Notes: generated by a model not told the origin, from the letters alone. Positions 37,314 to 49,200 are shown, counted from the first letter of the stretch. The stretch: 64,000 nucleotides of DNA from Thozetella sp. PMI_491 (GCA_021432635.1 MU270038.1:620001-684000); one strand, 5' to 3'. Numbers and translations are program-made.

Positions 37314-38899
37314 ATGAGTTCCTCCCTGGATCGCAGTCTCGATGAAATTCTCGCCGATCGCGAGCAGGTATGCTTGTCTTCTCACCTCCTCCAAATTTGG
37401 TTCTTGGGCCCGCTGACACCAGAGCTTCAGGGCAAGAGAAACCCGCGCAACAACAACAACAATAACAACAACAACGGCGGCAGCAATAGCAACAACAACC
37501 GGAGGGACGGGGGTCGACGGCGCGAGAGACATGATTATCCTCGAGATGGCGTAAGAAAGGTATGCACGCGTGTCCTCACTCCCATCTACTGCTATGTTTG
37601 CATTACCGAACTACCCATGGCTGACGGCTCTCCATCTCAGGTTGAAACCTCTCCTCTTCTTCCCCCCTAAGGCCGCCCTTCTTCGGTTCCCCCTCGAGTT
37701 CTCGACGCAGCCATTTTCCCCCGCGACTTGACTTGCTCGATGCCTCGGACCGCGACCGAGGAAGGTAGCCTGCGTTTGGAACCTCCAGCTAACTACGCCC
37801 GTCTCATTGGGCGAGACAGTCATTCAGAGACGATGCGCCACGCAACCTGGACTCGTACGTGCCCGACCGCAAAAGAGTGTCTCTATCCTCTGGGGCGAAC
37901 GGAAGCTGATGCATCATTGCAGCGAATGGGTCCATGACAGGTTCGAAGACAGCGGTAAGGCGCAATGGCGGCCCAGACGGCTTTGAGACGCTCTAACAAG
38001 TTTATGCAGGTAACCGTCGCTCTGTCGCGCGCCGCCGCCACTCTCCAGAGCTCAGCGGCTCAGCCGGTGCCAAGATCCGGGTTGACAACATCCACTACGA
38101 CCTGACGCAGGAGGATCTGGAGGTACGTTGGTAGCATACCAGCCGGAATGCTTCCAGTCGCTAATTGGCTTCGTCAGGGCCTTTTTTCCAAGATTGGGCC
38201 GATAATCAAGCTGGAGCTTCAGTATGACCGCGCTGGACGCTCTGAAGGCACCGCCTACGTCACATATGAATCCGCACAGGATGCGAACGCCGCCATTCGG
38301 GAATACGACGGCGCGAATGCCAACGGTACGGTGCTGCAAGCAGAGCCCACTTAGGGCAAGATGGACACTTCTAACACTCGGCAGGCCAGCCGATCCGGCT
38401 CACCTCGATGCCCAGCGGGCCGAGCACCAGGCGCAATCCCTTCGACTCGGCAGTGATGCCTGGTCGCCCGCTAGCCGAGCGCATCACCGTTCCTGGGGCA
38501 CGATCGCGGTCCCGTTCGCCCCGGCGGCGGCACGATCTGGACGACGAAGAAGCGGCCCGTAGGGGGGTGGATCGGTATAGACCCAGCGGAAAGTCGCGTA
38601 GCCCTATGCCTAGGGGGCGACGGGAAGGAGGGCGTCGGCCCGGCGCGCGCCGTGAAGGTGGCGGCGCCGGCGGTGCGGGCGGTGCGGGCGGTGCAGGCGG
38701 CAAGTCCGGCGGCGAGAAGGGCCGAGGCGGCCGGGAGGGTCGTCCGAAGAAGACCCAGGAGGAGCTTGATGCCGAGATGGCGGACTACTTTGGCGGCGGA
38801 GGCGAAGCGCAGAACGGGAGTGGTGCCGCGTCTGGGAACAACGGCGCTGCCCCGGCCGCGTCCGGCGCGCCCGAGGAGGATATCGACATGATCGAGTAG
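37314..38899 (+). CDS. yra1: Yra1/ALY/REF mRNA export adaptor (RRM protein)
   Basis: Seven exons: 37314-37367, 37431-37559, 37820-37854, 37923-37954, 38010-38122, 38178-38325 and 38385-38899, 341 residues with continuous phase. The N-terminus SLDEILADRE is the conserved REF N-box. An Asn-run and Arg-rich segment follow, then one RRM about 130-205 (KIRVDNIHYDLT and GTAYVTYES). After it come an Arg/Ser region, a Gly/Ala-rich repeat and a C-terminal FoP-type motif KTQEELDAEMADYF. This is the layout of Yra1 (budding yeast), Mlo3 (fission yeast) and ALYREF. These are nuclear adaptors that link TREX and the Mex67 receptor to mRNA. Intron 2 (260 nt) is far longer than the others. Confidence 0.92.
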
Positions 38900-39246
38900 T
38901 GGTCTACCGCCTCACCTCCAGGCGCCCATGGCCATCAAGGCAGGATCAGGATGAACGCCACCGAAAATATGCGGGAGCGAAAGAGCGGACGAAACAGGCG
39001 ACACGGGCCTACCATTACGATTAGATATTACGGTCTTTCCCACCCAGTTCCCCTCTATCATACATTGTGTTGCCGCCTCTGTGAACGCCGAACCTTGGTG
39101 TAACGCTTCGCTGTGCCGTACCTATTTTCACCAACCTGCCACCGTTCAAGGGACCGCGCCGCCATAAAATCCAAAGACAAAGCGCCAAAACATGTACAAG
39201 GCGCCGTGTCACAGACGGGACAAGCGCCAGTCCTGTCCTCGCCGCA
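38900..39246. other. Convergent 3' intergenic region
   Basis: Lies between the stop codons of Yra1 and the disordered minus-strand protein. Only 3' untranslated sequence is expected; nothing else seen. Confidence 0.6.
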
Positions 39247-40413
39247 TCACAGCATGGAGAATTCGATTCCACCCTTGATCTTCGCCTTGATTGTGATGTC
39301 GACGTCAAGGTTCAGGCTCATCTGCAGCCGCACGTTGCTGCCACCAACTTTCGTTTCCGAGCGGGGGGTGAGCTCCCTGCCGAGTCGTGCGCTGCTCCGC
39401 TCCTGTCTTCGCATGGACCGCTCTCGCCGCAGGTTCTTCTTGCTCGGCGGGTCTGGACCCATGAGGATGCCGTTCATACTCCTTTCATCGTACGAGTAAT
39501 CGTCGTACTCGTCTTGAGGCGAAAGCCCGCCTTGCCGGTAAGCCGCCATCCACGGCCCAGTTCCACGGGGAACGCTCCGGCTGCCCTGGAGCTGGGGGGA
39601 ATAATAGTCACTATCGCCCTGCCTGCCCCTATACCTGGGAGGAGATGCTCTGTATCCCTGGCGGCTCCCCGGGCGGGAACCGTAGCCGTAGTCTTCGTCT
39701 TCGTCGTCGGCATACTCGTCGTACCTTGGCGGCTCTCTGCGCTCCCTGCGCTCCCGCCGGTGGTTCAGGTCCCGCCCCAGGTCTCGCCGCCGGGACTGCG
39801 TGTGGGTTGACGACACATCCGTCTCGGTCTCGGTCGGCTCCTCATACTCGTAGAGTACGCCCTGTTGTGGATGATGCATGAAGCCACGGAAGGGCGACAT
39901 GGGAGGCGGTAGATGAGGTGAGCGCTGTGGCCGTGCAAAAGAACGTGGATCTCGTGGGATCTCCTCCGCCTCGTCGTCGTCATCCTCGCCGCCGCCCGAG
40001 GCAGGGTGCGTGGAGGTCTGCCGAGTGTAGCGGACGAGGGACGTCTCGGAGTTCCCGGATTGGGGAGCTGGGCGTGGGAGTTGTGCCGCGTTCCCTCTAG
40101 TCCCTAGTGGCTGTAGTGACGCGGGCGACGTCGCCTCTTGCGCCGGGCCGGAGCTTGGCGATACCGGTGGGCTGGACCCTTCACGAGGAGGAACCGCCGG
40201 CTTGCTGCTCCCTTCTTTCAGAGGGCCTTCGTGGTCCCCGGCCCCGGCCTCCCGTGGCTTGCACTCTGTATCCTCTTCGCCGTCGTCACGATCCTGCCGG
40301 CCGTCTGGTTCCTGAATGGACTTGTGCTCTTCCAGACCCGTCTCTTCTCGTTCCTCTTGCTTGGGAGTGTCGGGAGGGGACGGCATCCCACCAGAGTCTT
40401 CAGTGGAAGCCAT
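39247..40413 (-). CDS. Conserved-type disordered fungal protein with hydrophobic C-terminal motif
   Basis: Single exon, 388 residues from the ATG of MASTEDSGG; an in-frame ATG at 40446 would add 11 residues. I recognise no catalytic domain. The protein is almost wholly low complexity: acidic and Pro/Ser-rich at first, then Arg/Glu-rich and Tyr/Asp/Gly-rich (QSRRRDLGRDLNHRRERRE and similar). A short ordered-looking end has alternating hydrophobics (VRLQMSLNLDVDITIKAKIK). From memory, similar C-terminal motifs end several disordered Pezizomycotina proteins of unknown role, but I could not check this. The long uninterrupted frame with purposeful composition supports it being a gene. Confidence 0.8.
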   Translation of the reverse strand: MASTEDSGGMPSPPDTPKQEEREETGLEEHKSIQEPDGRQDRDDGEEDTECKPREAGAGDHEGPLKEGSSKPAVPPREGSSPPVSPSSGPAQEATSPASLQPLGTRGNAAQLPRPAPQSGNSETSLVRYTRQTSTHPASGGGEDDDDEAEEIPRDPRSFARPQRSPHLPPPMSPFRGFMHHPQQGVLYEYEEPTETETDVSSTHTQSRRRDLGRDLNHRRERRERREPPRYDEYADDEDEDYGYGSRPGSRQGYRASPPRYRGRQGDSDYYSPQLQGSRSVPRGTGPWMAAYRQGGLSPQDEYDDYSYDERSMNGILMGPDPPSKKNLRRERSMRRQERSSARLGRELTPRSETKVGGSNVRLQMSLNLDVDITIKAKIKGGIEFSML

Positions 40414-41846
40414 CGTGTACCGGCAGTGTGAGACGCGCGGGCCCACCAGGCCAGGTGAGCGTGAAGGCTATATCACACAGGCGAGCGGGCCGGGAAGGGG
40501 GGAGAGGCGTTCAGGAGAAGGCCACCCGCTCTCTCGGTATTCCGTCCCTGGCCTTATGAACCCTGCCTAAGGGAGGGGAGCCGAGGGGTCAAACCGGCGC
40601 GTGCTCACTCCGCCTCTCAATTATCCTTCATGGAATTATGACATAGTCGGCCGGGGGCCAACGACCAGAATGGGCAATATACCGCACCATATTAAAGCGC
40701 GGCGATTGGCAGATTGCGGGCAATGCGCGGTCGACCTGGCCCCCGCGCGCCTCGCAAGCCTTGGTACGATATCAGTCCATTCAAGAAACCTTTGGACCCT
40801 GCGCATGGTTCTGCTGAGAGGGGTCCGTCCAGGGGGGGGGAACCCCAGGCGCGTCAGGATGGGAGGGGGGGCCAGAGGCGAACGAGTATACTAGACTAGG
40901 AAGGCCAACGGCCAAGCCGTAGCCACCTGGAGTAGGATCAAGACCAAAACAGGCTTGCCTGAGGAAAGCATTCCTGGAACCGGTTTCCTTTTTGGATGAA
41001 TACGACCCAGCCAGGAACCGTTCTCCTGGGAGCCAACCGGGTCGGTGAGCGGGCTGGGATTTTTCGTGGTGGACAGGGGTGACAGGCAGGATTCAGGCCC
41101 GCGATATTAGAGGCTATTAATTACCGACGTCACTTAGCTACGCCCTAACAGCTCCAGTATAGCGTAGATCTATGCCCCAAATGCCGCAATGGCCACTGCT
41201 TCTCGTGTTTGTCTGAAGATCAAAGAGGGCACCTAGAGTGTTCCCAGCTCTGTCTCGTCAGGGATAGCCCGGCAACGGACCCTCGCACGTCCGTGGGGCG
41301 CTTGGGGAATCCCAGGGGGGGCCCTCGCTGGCTTCTCTCGCTATAGCACGGCTCCGGATACCGCGTGGCGTGTTGTTAGTCCTGGTCATCTCTCGAATGT
41401 TAGAGAAGCCCTGTGACGAGCTGGGCCAAGTTACCTCGCACCGGCAGTTAGCTTGGTGGCAAAGGTAGCGGTAGCAGGCCGGAAAGGCGGGCGTAAGCTT
41501 TCGGCACCGTTGTCGTGGAAGCATGCCTTTTCATCCAGCTGGAAGCCTATAGAAGCACAGGTGGCGCATCTACATCGTCACAATGCCGACAGACCCAAGG
41601 TTTAAAGGTGTAGCATGGTGGATATCTCCGCATCATCAACGAAGTGGCAGCAGGTGGGCTCCCGGAGGTCTCCTCATGGGCCATGCTTTGGGACAGATAG
41701 TGTAGGAGCTGTATACAAACGTCGTCCACGCCGAAACTGAGAGAGTATCGTGATCATCGGCCAAAGTTAGCACTGCCGGTGCAGCCCTAGCAATCATAGA
41801 CTACCAAGTGGTCCCCGTCCACCCCGTCCACCCTCCCTTGCCCCCC
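40414..41846. other. Intergenic, about 1.4 kb
   Basis: Upstream region of the disordered protein and 3' flank of the dehydrogenase. G runs lie near 40832-40842 and 40864-40870. No supported gene. Confidence 0.6.
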
Positions 41847-42882
41847 TCACTCCGTCTTCTTCTTCTTCTTCGCCAGTCCCTCGGCTATGGCCGCGGCGGT
41901 GTCGTCGGCGGTGGTGCCCCTCTTGCGCTGCCCGATCTTCTCCTGGCCCAGAACCGTGTCCTCGGCGACGGCCTTGAACACGCCAGCGGCGCCTTTAAAC
42001 AGCTCCGGCTCGAACCCGCCCTCCTCGGCGAAGGTCCTGCTGATCTCCTCCATCTCGCGGACCCAGCGATACGCCTTGGGCGCCATACCCACCAGGCCTT
42101 TCTCCGTCTGCGCCAGCCGGGCTGGGACCATGGACCCCAGGACGTCCTTGAGCTCTCCTAGCACGCCCATGCGCTGCGCCGTGGTCCACGCTTGGATCGA
42201 AATGGCTGTGTAGCCCTTGGACATGGATGCGAAGCACATCTTGAGCCCGGACGCGGCGCCGATGTCGGGCGAGATGTGGTACATCCCGAGCGACTTGGCC
42301 AGCGCCTCGCCGTAGGGGAGGTCCAGCAATTTCGTGGGCCCGGAGAGCGGCATGCTCGGAACATACCACTCGCCGTCGGCGCTGGCGCCCTTGAGGGAAG
42401 GCGGTCCGCCGATGATAGAGCCGTCCACGAAGACGCCTTGGATCCTGGCGCGGTCGAAATTGGCGGCGATAGCCTTCACCGTGGACGGCGCCACGGCGTT
42501 CATGTCGGCGAAGTAGAGGGGCGCCGCGTCGGGCCCCCGCGCGCCGGGCGTAGAGAGCGCATCGACGATACGCTCCGCCGTGGCCTCCGAGTCCCGGGGC
42601 GGGACGACCGAGAGGATCACGTCGCAGGCGCCGACGAGGGCGACGTCCGTAGTCAGGACATCGATTTCGGCAGCCTTGGCCCGGTCAATAGTGTCTTGAC
42701 TGGTGGCTTCTGTCAGCTTGTGTCGCAGTACGTCTTGAGGGGGAGCCCGTCCTTTACCTTCGGCCCTTGCAGTTTGTGGCCACGGCGAACCCCGTCGCCT
42801 TCAGCCGCTTGGCGATCCCGAGCCCCATGTCGCCGATAGACAGGATGCCAATTGTGGCCAGGTGCGAGCCGCCTGTCGCCAT
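41847..42882 (-). CDS. 6-phosphogluconate dehydrogenase-like / DUF1932 oxidoreductase
   Basis: Exons 42882-42758 and 42699-41847, 325 residues, with a 58-nt intron. The N-terminus is a Rossmann strand-loop-helix (IGILSIGDMGLGIAKRL) with the GxxMG pattern of the 6PGDH/beta-hydroxyacid dehydrogenase superfamily. VILSVVPPRD and YFADMNAVAPST follow, the second matching the substrate-binding strand of that superfamily. The C-terminal half (GASGLKMCFAS-type helix, here AASGLKMCFASMSKG) corresponds to the DUF1932 all-helical domain. It ends in a Lys-rich tail (AKKKKKTE). It probably reduces or oxidises a small hydroxyacid with NAD(P). The substrate is unknown and it is not the canonical pentose-phosphate enzyme. 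The start follows from the Rossmann fold; longer upstream frames are non-homologous in composition. Confidence 0.85.
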
Positions 42883-43371
42883 GGTTCGGATTGAGTGCGC
42901 GGGGGTGGGAGCCACGAGGAGCCGACGAGTGGTGCGTATTCGACAGTCGTAACGTATAGAATGCGGCCGGCGAAACAGAATAAGGGCAGGTTTGCGATGA
43001 TACGGTAAGATGCCAAGATATGTCGAGGGCGTCGCCCCCTCGATCCAAAGCCTTTTTGTACCTGCCAGCTTCATAAATAGCAGCGAGGTGCAATCGATGC
43101 ATGAAGACGAGATCGGACACACGACCTAAACTCCGAACTGGGCTCGCATTGCCGTCAATTGCCATGCAGGCCATTAATATGAGTCACTTTTCACGGCAAC
43201 TCGTAGCCGTCGCAACCGACGCGTATAATTCTACATTTATAGCTCGTATGGTACACGATTCAATATCGTCCTATCTGTCCACATCTTACATCAGGAGGGC
43301 AGTAATGCGCCTCTCTTGAGAAATATTAGCGCCTACTCGCGCGGCTCCTGGTAGCGTGAGGTCCCTAACTC
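42883..43371. other. Intergenic between two minus-strand genes
   Basis: Promoter of the dehydrogenase and 3' flank of the next gene. Relatively AT-rich around 43170-43330. No gene seen. Confidence 0.6.
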
Positions 43372-44992
43372 TCAGTCTCGCTCGGCGCTGAATATCGCCG
43401 ACCCTGGTGCGTCGATCTTTGTGCCGACAGTGGGAGCATCAGAGCTGCGTCCGGTTCCATTGGCCGCCGAAGCGAGATAGATGCCCTGGGATGAGATGGC
43501 GCCAAATAGGTTGACCGTCACGGATACGGCGTCTGGGTTCTCCTCACTGCCGAAAGGGGTTTCGGCCTCGTCCTGCGTACCGACGTAGAGGGAAAGAGTT
43601 GACGATGATACTTCGGCGACGCTTCCAGGCTCTCCCTTGGACAGGTTCCGGGGTGGTTCAACGTAGAATTGAATGCTAGAGCCCGGCCTGATGATGCTTC
43701 CGTCGTCGTCGGATGTATCGCCTCGGAAAGATCTAATGAAGCTCTCTACGTCTTCTTGATCCGGGGACGTGTATCGCGTCTGGGGGTCTAGAGACAAGAG
43801 CCCTTGCTTTGCGCCCCATCCACCGCCGCCGCTGACTGCAATATGCCGTTAGTAGCTGCTGCGTAGGTCCCCTGGGCTGAGAGCAACTTACGAATCCTAC
43901 ATAGACGTCCTCCAGCAGCGAGAACTTTATGAATGAACTCGCCATCCTCTTCAGACGCCGAGACATCTCCTTTCAGCGTGAAGTGCTCTGGTACCACGAG
44001 CGCCCACACGCCCATCGGGCCGGCCTGTGGGGCTTGTTCCAAGGCTTTCCGCTGCTCCAGCATCTTGGGAATGACCTCCTCCAGCTCCTTCGAGGCTGGG
44101 AGCGGCTTCAGGGAAGGACTGTCGCCCTCTAGTAGGCGGATGATGTTCCCCAAGCCCGCCACGATCTTCCGCGGCTGGGTGATTGGGACAAGACTAGTGT
44201 GGATGCTGGACCGGCGGATTCCTTGCTGCTTTCCAATGACGACGGTCTGCGTCTTCTTTTCCAGTCGACGGGCCAGTCGAAGCTGGTCGGAGCTACCGCT
44301 TTCCCATTCACAAGCAAACATGGTATACGTACGGCCATTGTTGAAGGAGGTATTCGCCAACGGAACTGTGACGTCGAGCTGGGATGTTGGCGGATCCAAT
44401 GGAAGCCCCGAGAGAACTAGCGACGGCAGCATGCTCGACTCTGCCTCCAACTTCCCGCTTGCCGTCCATAAACCGGGAACCAGGTCACTAGTGGTGCCAA
44501 GCAACACACTGATCTGGCCATGCAGCTCTGGACTTCTACGAAGGGTCGGCACCCGGTCCATAGCGGCATGGAGGGTGTGCAAGACTGGCGCGGCACCCGA
44601 GCCAACGGCCCCTAGACGGAATGGCTCCAAGATGCCCGAGATGAAGCGCTCGTCTTCGAGCCATGATACTAAGTTCTTGGAGGCCAAAATCACGGCAGCA
44701 TGCGGGTCTTTGTGAGACCTAGACTGCCAACGCTCTCGGAATCGGTGGAGCGCCGCACGTGTCGCCTCGACTGCCTTTTGCTTTGTGGATGTAAGCCAAA
44801 GGCACGCTGGAAAGGCTCCCATTGGCGACCGCTTACCTTGGATACCGCTTTCCCAAGTGTCACAGTAAAGGCGTAAGGCCCATTCTCGCCCGAGCTGGGG
44901 CTCCTGTTTGTCGAAGCAGGTCGTCGCGGATGGAGCAGGGGCCGAAGGGCAGGAGCAAAAGCCCTGGAGGCCCTTCCCGACACGGTCAACAT
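43372..44992 (-). CDS. Unrecognised fungal protein with probable mitochondrial presequence
   Basis: Exons 44992-44837, 44780-43892 and 43835-43372, 502 residues. All joins keep phase, and the last intron has a perfect CTAAC branch point. The start MLTVSGRASR gives an Arg/Ala/Ser/Pro-rich, acid-free N-terminus (about 35 residues) typical of a mitochondrial targeting sequence. After it come a helical segment (QKAVEATRAALHRFRERW), a mixed alpha/beta body with LHGQISVLLGTTSDLVPG, and a Gly-rich motif with GGGGWGAKQGLLSLDP near residue 352. The C-terminal 150 residues are beta-rich with acidic loops. I cannot name the family. A distant FIST-like sensory fold is a weak guess from the LLGTTSDLVPG-type strand and GVWALVVPE. 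An alternative unspliced start at 45011 keeps a long frame but loses the targeting sequence. Confidence 0.75.
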
Positions 44993-45478
44993 CCCTCCTG
45001 GGCTGTGACACGTCTTGCTAAGAATTGCGCATCAGCTTAGAGAGACTGTATGTGAAGTTAGCAATCCCCTCGGCATGCGAAGGGCTCGTGGCCGTCGAGA
45101 GTGGTGGCAGGATTGGTTGTATTAGGAGGGATGAGAATTTTATTTACACGACCAGAGCTTCCTGAAGCTTCGCATAACACGTCCCGGGGCGAGGGACAGC
45201 CCCACTGTAACCCGCATGCACCGTCTGTAAGTTTGGCGTTACACGCGCTAAAAGCAGTGGCATTTTTTTGCCAATCGGGGCATGCATGCTACTACAATTA
45301 AATCCAAAATACTCCAGAGATATAAGAGAGGTAACTTAGACAGTATCCATGACGTACCCCTTTCCCTTTGAATCTTGGACCAAACACAACAGCCACCAAC
45401 GCTCAAGGGATAGCACAACATCACCACCCACAGCGCCTTGTCATCACCGGGCATTCAATCTCGACCGCCGTGCACCAC
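44993..45478. other. Intergenic, divergent
   Basis: Separates the minus-strand mitochondrial-type gene from the small plus-strand gene. AT-richer at 45270-45340. Nothing else seen. Confidence 0.55.
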
Positions 45479-45706
45479 ATGGCGACGAATTCGGGCCGAG
45501 GAAATCCTATCGGGGCCACTGATGGCCCAAAGATAGAAATGACACCACCTCCAGTGTCCAGCGAGGTCAAGGCCCAGGTCCGGGATACCGAAGGCTCCAG
45601 CTCCTTGGGCATGCATGTCCCGGGCCAGGACGCCGGCGCCGTCCCGCCTGGAGCCAAAGTCGAGACAAGGAAAGAGGTTGAGCGAGACCTATCGAAACAG
45701 GGCTAA
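45479..45706 (+). CDS. Small hydrophilic protein, 75 residues, function unknown
   Basis: Single-exon frame starting MATNSGRGNP. It is rich in Gly, Pro, Ser and charged residues, with no Cys and no hydrophobic core. It ends in the charged segment PPGAKVETRKEVERDLSKQG. The composition is protein-like rather than random, and small Gly-rich proteins of this style occur in Sordariomycetes. I cannot name a function. The frame is open upstream to an ATG at 45368, but that extension is His-rich and looks untranslated. Confidence 0.5.
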   Translation: MATNSGRGNPIGATDGPKIEMTPPPVSSEVKAQVRDTEGSSSLGMHVPGQDAGAVPPGAKVETRKEVERDLSKQG

Positions 45707-46263
45707 TGCTTGATGGTCTGTTGGGGGCAAAAACTCACTATGCGATGGGTATCGAGACGATAGCGCGGTATAGGGGGTATTGTATTTGGATTATTAAGAG
45801 TGCGGAACTGGGTACATTCCAAGGGGTCATCATCGCCGTGTGTTCCTTCTTGTAATCCCTCGTTTATTCCCTCCCCAGGAGTTTTATAATTCCCTCCAAA
45901 TCGACAGAACGAGCCATGTGTGGTATCATTTGTAACTTGGGATCACGACCCAACCCTCCTCCCCGATGCGTAAAAAAACAAGACTAAAAATCTCAGCTTG
46001 GGACACAGACGCGTCCTGTGATCCAGCGCCCGTCGTCCCTCCCTCCTCGATGGACAAATTGGGCTACGTTGTGCCGTAGCATGCTCGCTAGTAGATGGAA
46101 ATTATGCCCTCCTTTGCCAACCGATGGCTATCGTACGCACCCTTGGTAGACCCGAGACAGCGTTGAACGAAGAGGATAGTTCAAGTAGGAAATCCTGGAG
46201 CGAGTGGCAGGATCTTCAAGAGATCCCAGTGTAGTTATGGGAGTGGAAAAAGAGCACGCCGCC
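45707..46263. other. Convergent 3' intergenic region
   Basis: Downstream of the small gene and of the large F-box gene. Rather AT-rich for the window around 45770-45990. No gene seen. Confidence 0.6.
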
Positions 46264-49200
46264 TTACATCATCGTGCACTTGCTTCCACTCTTCCCCTCG
46301 CGGTTCCGATACTCCCGGTCCCGCGGGTGGAAGTTCGACAGCACAGAACCTCCCCAGGCCGACTCGCGGCCGCTCTGAGTTGTGATGTCGGTCCACGCGG
46401 CACTGCTGGCCACGTCGAACTCGCGCTCCTTAGACTTCTTGCCTCGCTTGCTCTTCTGCCGGCGGCCGGTCCAGCCACGTCTCTTAGCGTCGGCCATATT
46501 TTTGGCCGCGCTCCGTTCGGCTCGGCTTTGTTTTCGATTGAGGCTCGGGCCGCGCTGGGAGGACGAGGCCGAGGGCGCGGCTGGTGGGACCAGATAGTTG
46601 GACGGGCCGGGTGCCGAAGGGTGGTTATTTCCGTTTTCCGATACGACGCTGTAGATGGTTTCGAGACGGTCCATGGCCGGCCGGAGCACGGCAGCTTGCG
46701 TATTGGGGCGCGGGTGGCGCGGCACAGGGGCAAATATTGGTGGGTGATCGGCGCTGCGACCCGATGTGCGCCTGTCCGGCGGGTCATAGGCACCACTGAC
46801 GCCCTTGGGCGTGCTGATAATCAGCGGCATATCTTCTTGCGGGGGCACCGGAGCTGTCTGCCCGGCCCGCCGCGGCTGCGGCTGATGGATCGGGACCGCC
46901 TGTGGGACTTGCTGGTGCTGCTGCTGGTGCTGGTTCTGCTGCTGGTGCTGCTGCTGGTGCTGCTGCTGTTGCTGGTGCTGCTGCATCGGTGCTATGTAAG
47001 ACGTCGCCGATGGAGTGTGCATCGGCGACTGCATCGGCGACGAGTATGTGACATACTGTTGCTGCTGCGAGGTCGGCCGCTGCTGGGAAGACCGGCGGCT
47101 CGAGTACTCTCCGCTCGCCCGACTGCCTACAGGGACACGCGGAACCTGGAATGCCCCGGACAGACGGCGAGGTACTTCGTCCGGCCGTCGGCTGTGGAGA
47201 CTGGCTAGCTGGTCCGGGTTCGGAGCAGGCGGGTAGGACTGGGCAATTGCCGCGTTGGCATTAAGGTCTGTCGGGGGCGCGGAGTAGGGGTATCCAGCCG
47301 GAAGCACCGCAGGCGCATGTCCTGGCTGTGGCGCAGCTGGCCATGTATTTGTGGTGGCGAGCAGCCGCACTTGGGGGCTGTTTGCTGATGGCGTGTTCCA
47401 AACAGGCATGTTGGTAAAGGTCGGAGATGGAATCTGTAGGTCCAATGCTGGTGGCCGACCGGCCTGCGGCGAAACTGTCGGGGTATATGCTGTTGTCTGG
47501 ATGCGAGGTACACTGGTGGCTTGGTGCTGAGTAAAGGGGGGCGAGACAGGTGAGATGATACTAGCCTCGCTGACAGCCGACGTGACACTAGCTGTCCTGT
47601 TGTCGCTCGGCTGGCGTTGCGCCGGGGCAATCGCCGAACGAGGCGAGCCAGGCGGCGAGACGTCGTATATGTTGTTGCCATCCACGTATCTCGAGTCACT
47701 AGTGGCGGGACGGTGAGGTTCTGCCATATGCGACGTGGCCGTAGAGTTGCTTGAGAGCCGCTGATGCGGTGCCGGCGCCGAGACCTGTCCGACAGCTGGT
47801 ACCGCCTGGACAGGTGGTACCGGTGGCACAGGCGGCAAGGAGGGTACTGGAGGCACCTGCGAAGCATGCTGGGAAAGGCCTGGCACAGGGCGAGGAGCCG
47901 GCGCGGCTGTTTGGCTTCTGGGCGGCTGCTGCTGCGGGACGAGCTGAGCAGGGGCTGGGCGTGCACTCGCCGGTACGGCCGGGGCCCGGGCCTGCTCTGA
48001 TGTTGTGCCTGCATCTGTGGAGCTAACTGGGGGAACGGCATGTCGGAGGAAAGCAGGGACATCGCCGGGGTCCTCCTTTTGGTACGGAGGCGGAGGAGGG
48101 ACCCAGTTGTCGGCGTCGCTCTCGTGCGGATGCTCGGCCCGGCCGTCGGCGCGCCGGTACTCTACACGCCCTGCAGTAGCCGGGGCTGGATGGAGCCGGC
48201 GGTGAACGGCGGCGGCGGTGGCGGCGCGGCGGAGAGTTGTGCCCGAGCGAGGTCCAGTGTGCGAGTAAGGCGCGTCCATGGCCTCTTGTTCTTCCATGAT
48301 TGCCTCCGTCTCTTCCTCTTCCGCGTCTTCTGGAGTCGGTACCGTCTCGACTCTTCGTGGAGGAGCCCCAATCCGCCGGGGGATGAGCGGGTCATCCTCG
48401 TCCTCCTCGGATTGTGGAGCGGGAGCCTGTGTAGGAAGGGGCGGCACTCTCGGCGCAGCTGATGTCGTGGCAGCACGCATGACAGCGCTGCGGCCTCCTC
48501 GCTTCTGCGCGACCGTTCTCCTTCGGACAATGGCCACTTCCGTCTCCATGTCGCGATGCTCCTCTTCAAGGACCTCAGGCTCCTTAGTCCCAACCTCTAC
48601 CGTAATCTCTGTCGTCTGTCCGTCTTCTAATCCGTAGTCGAAGTCGATGAGAGTGAGCCTACCGCCGTCGACAAAGTCGATGCCTTCATCGTCTATAATA
48701 GACCTCCCAGGGGTGATGCCGCGGGCCCCTACAACAAGCCGCTCCTTGAGAGACGAATCGCCAAAGTCCGCAACCCATTTGACCATGCCCACGCCACCCA
48801 GCTCGTCAATCTTGAAGCCGCTAACCAGGGTGTTGCGCTGCCTATCGCAGAGAATTTGCCATTGCGGCACCTGCACCGGCTCGCTGCTATCCTGAGACCT
48901 CGACCCGGATCGTGGGGCGCTATTGCGACGATTGAGGCTGCCTGAGCTGGAGCCGCTGTCGCTATTGCTGGGCTCCGGCACCGCGTCGAGGTCCTCCGGT
49001 ACTCCGTAAAGCCAGATGTCCTTGCCTTGGAAGCCAGCAGATACGAGATCTCCGTAATATGATGCCGCCGGGAGCGTGCACGGCAGCAGCTTCGCCTGCT
49101 CCGAGGGGCTGGGCGTAGGTCCGGTAAAGTAGGTGGTTCCATTGCGCAGATCGTCGATCCGCACGGCACGGAAGGTCTCAAAACTCCGGTCGTAGGTAAA

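Noticed and set aside
46204-47208. Plus-strand open frame of 334 codons opposite the F-box gene
   Set aside because: Shadow of the Pro/Gln-rich coding region; the Leu-rich stretch is only the complement of the Gln/His repeat.
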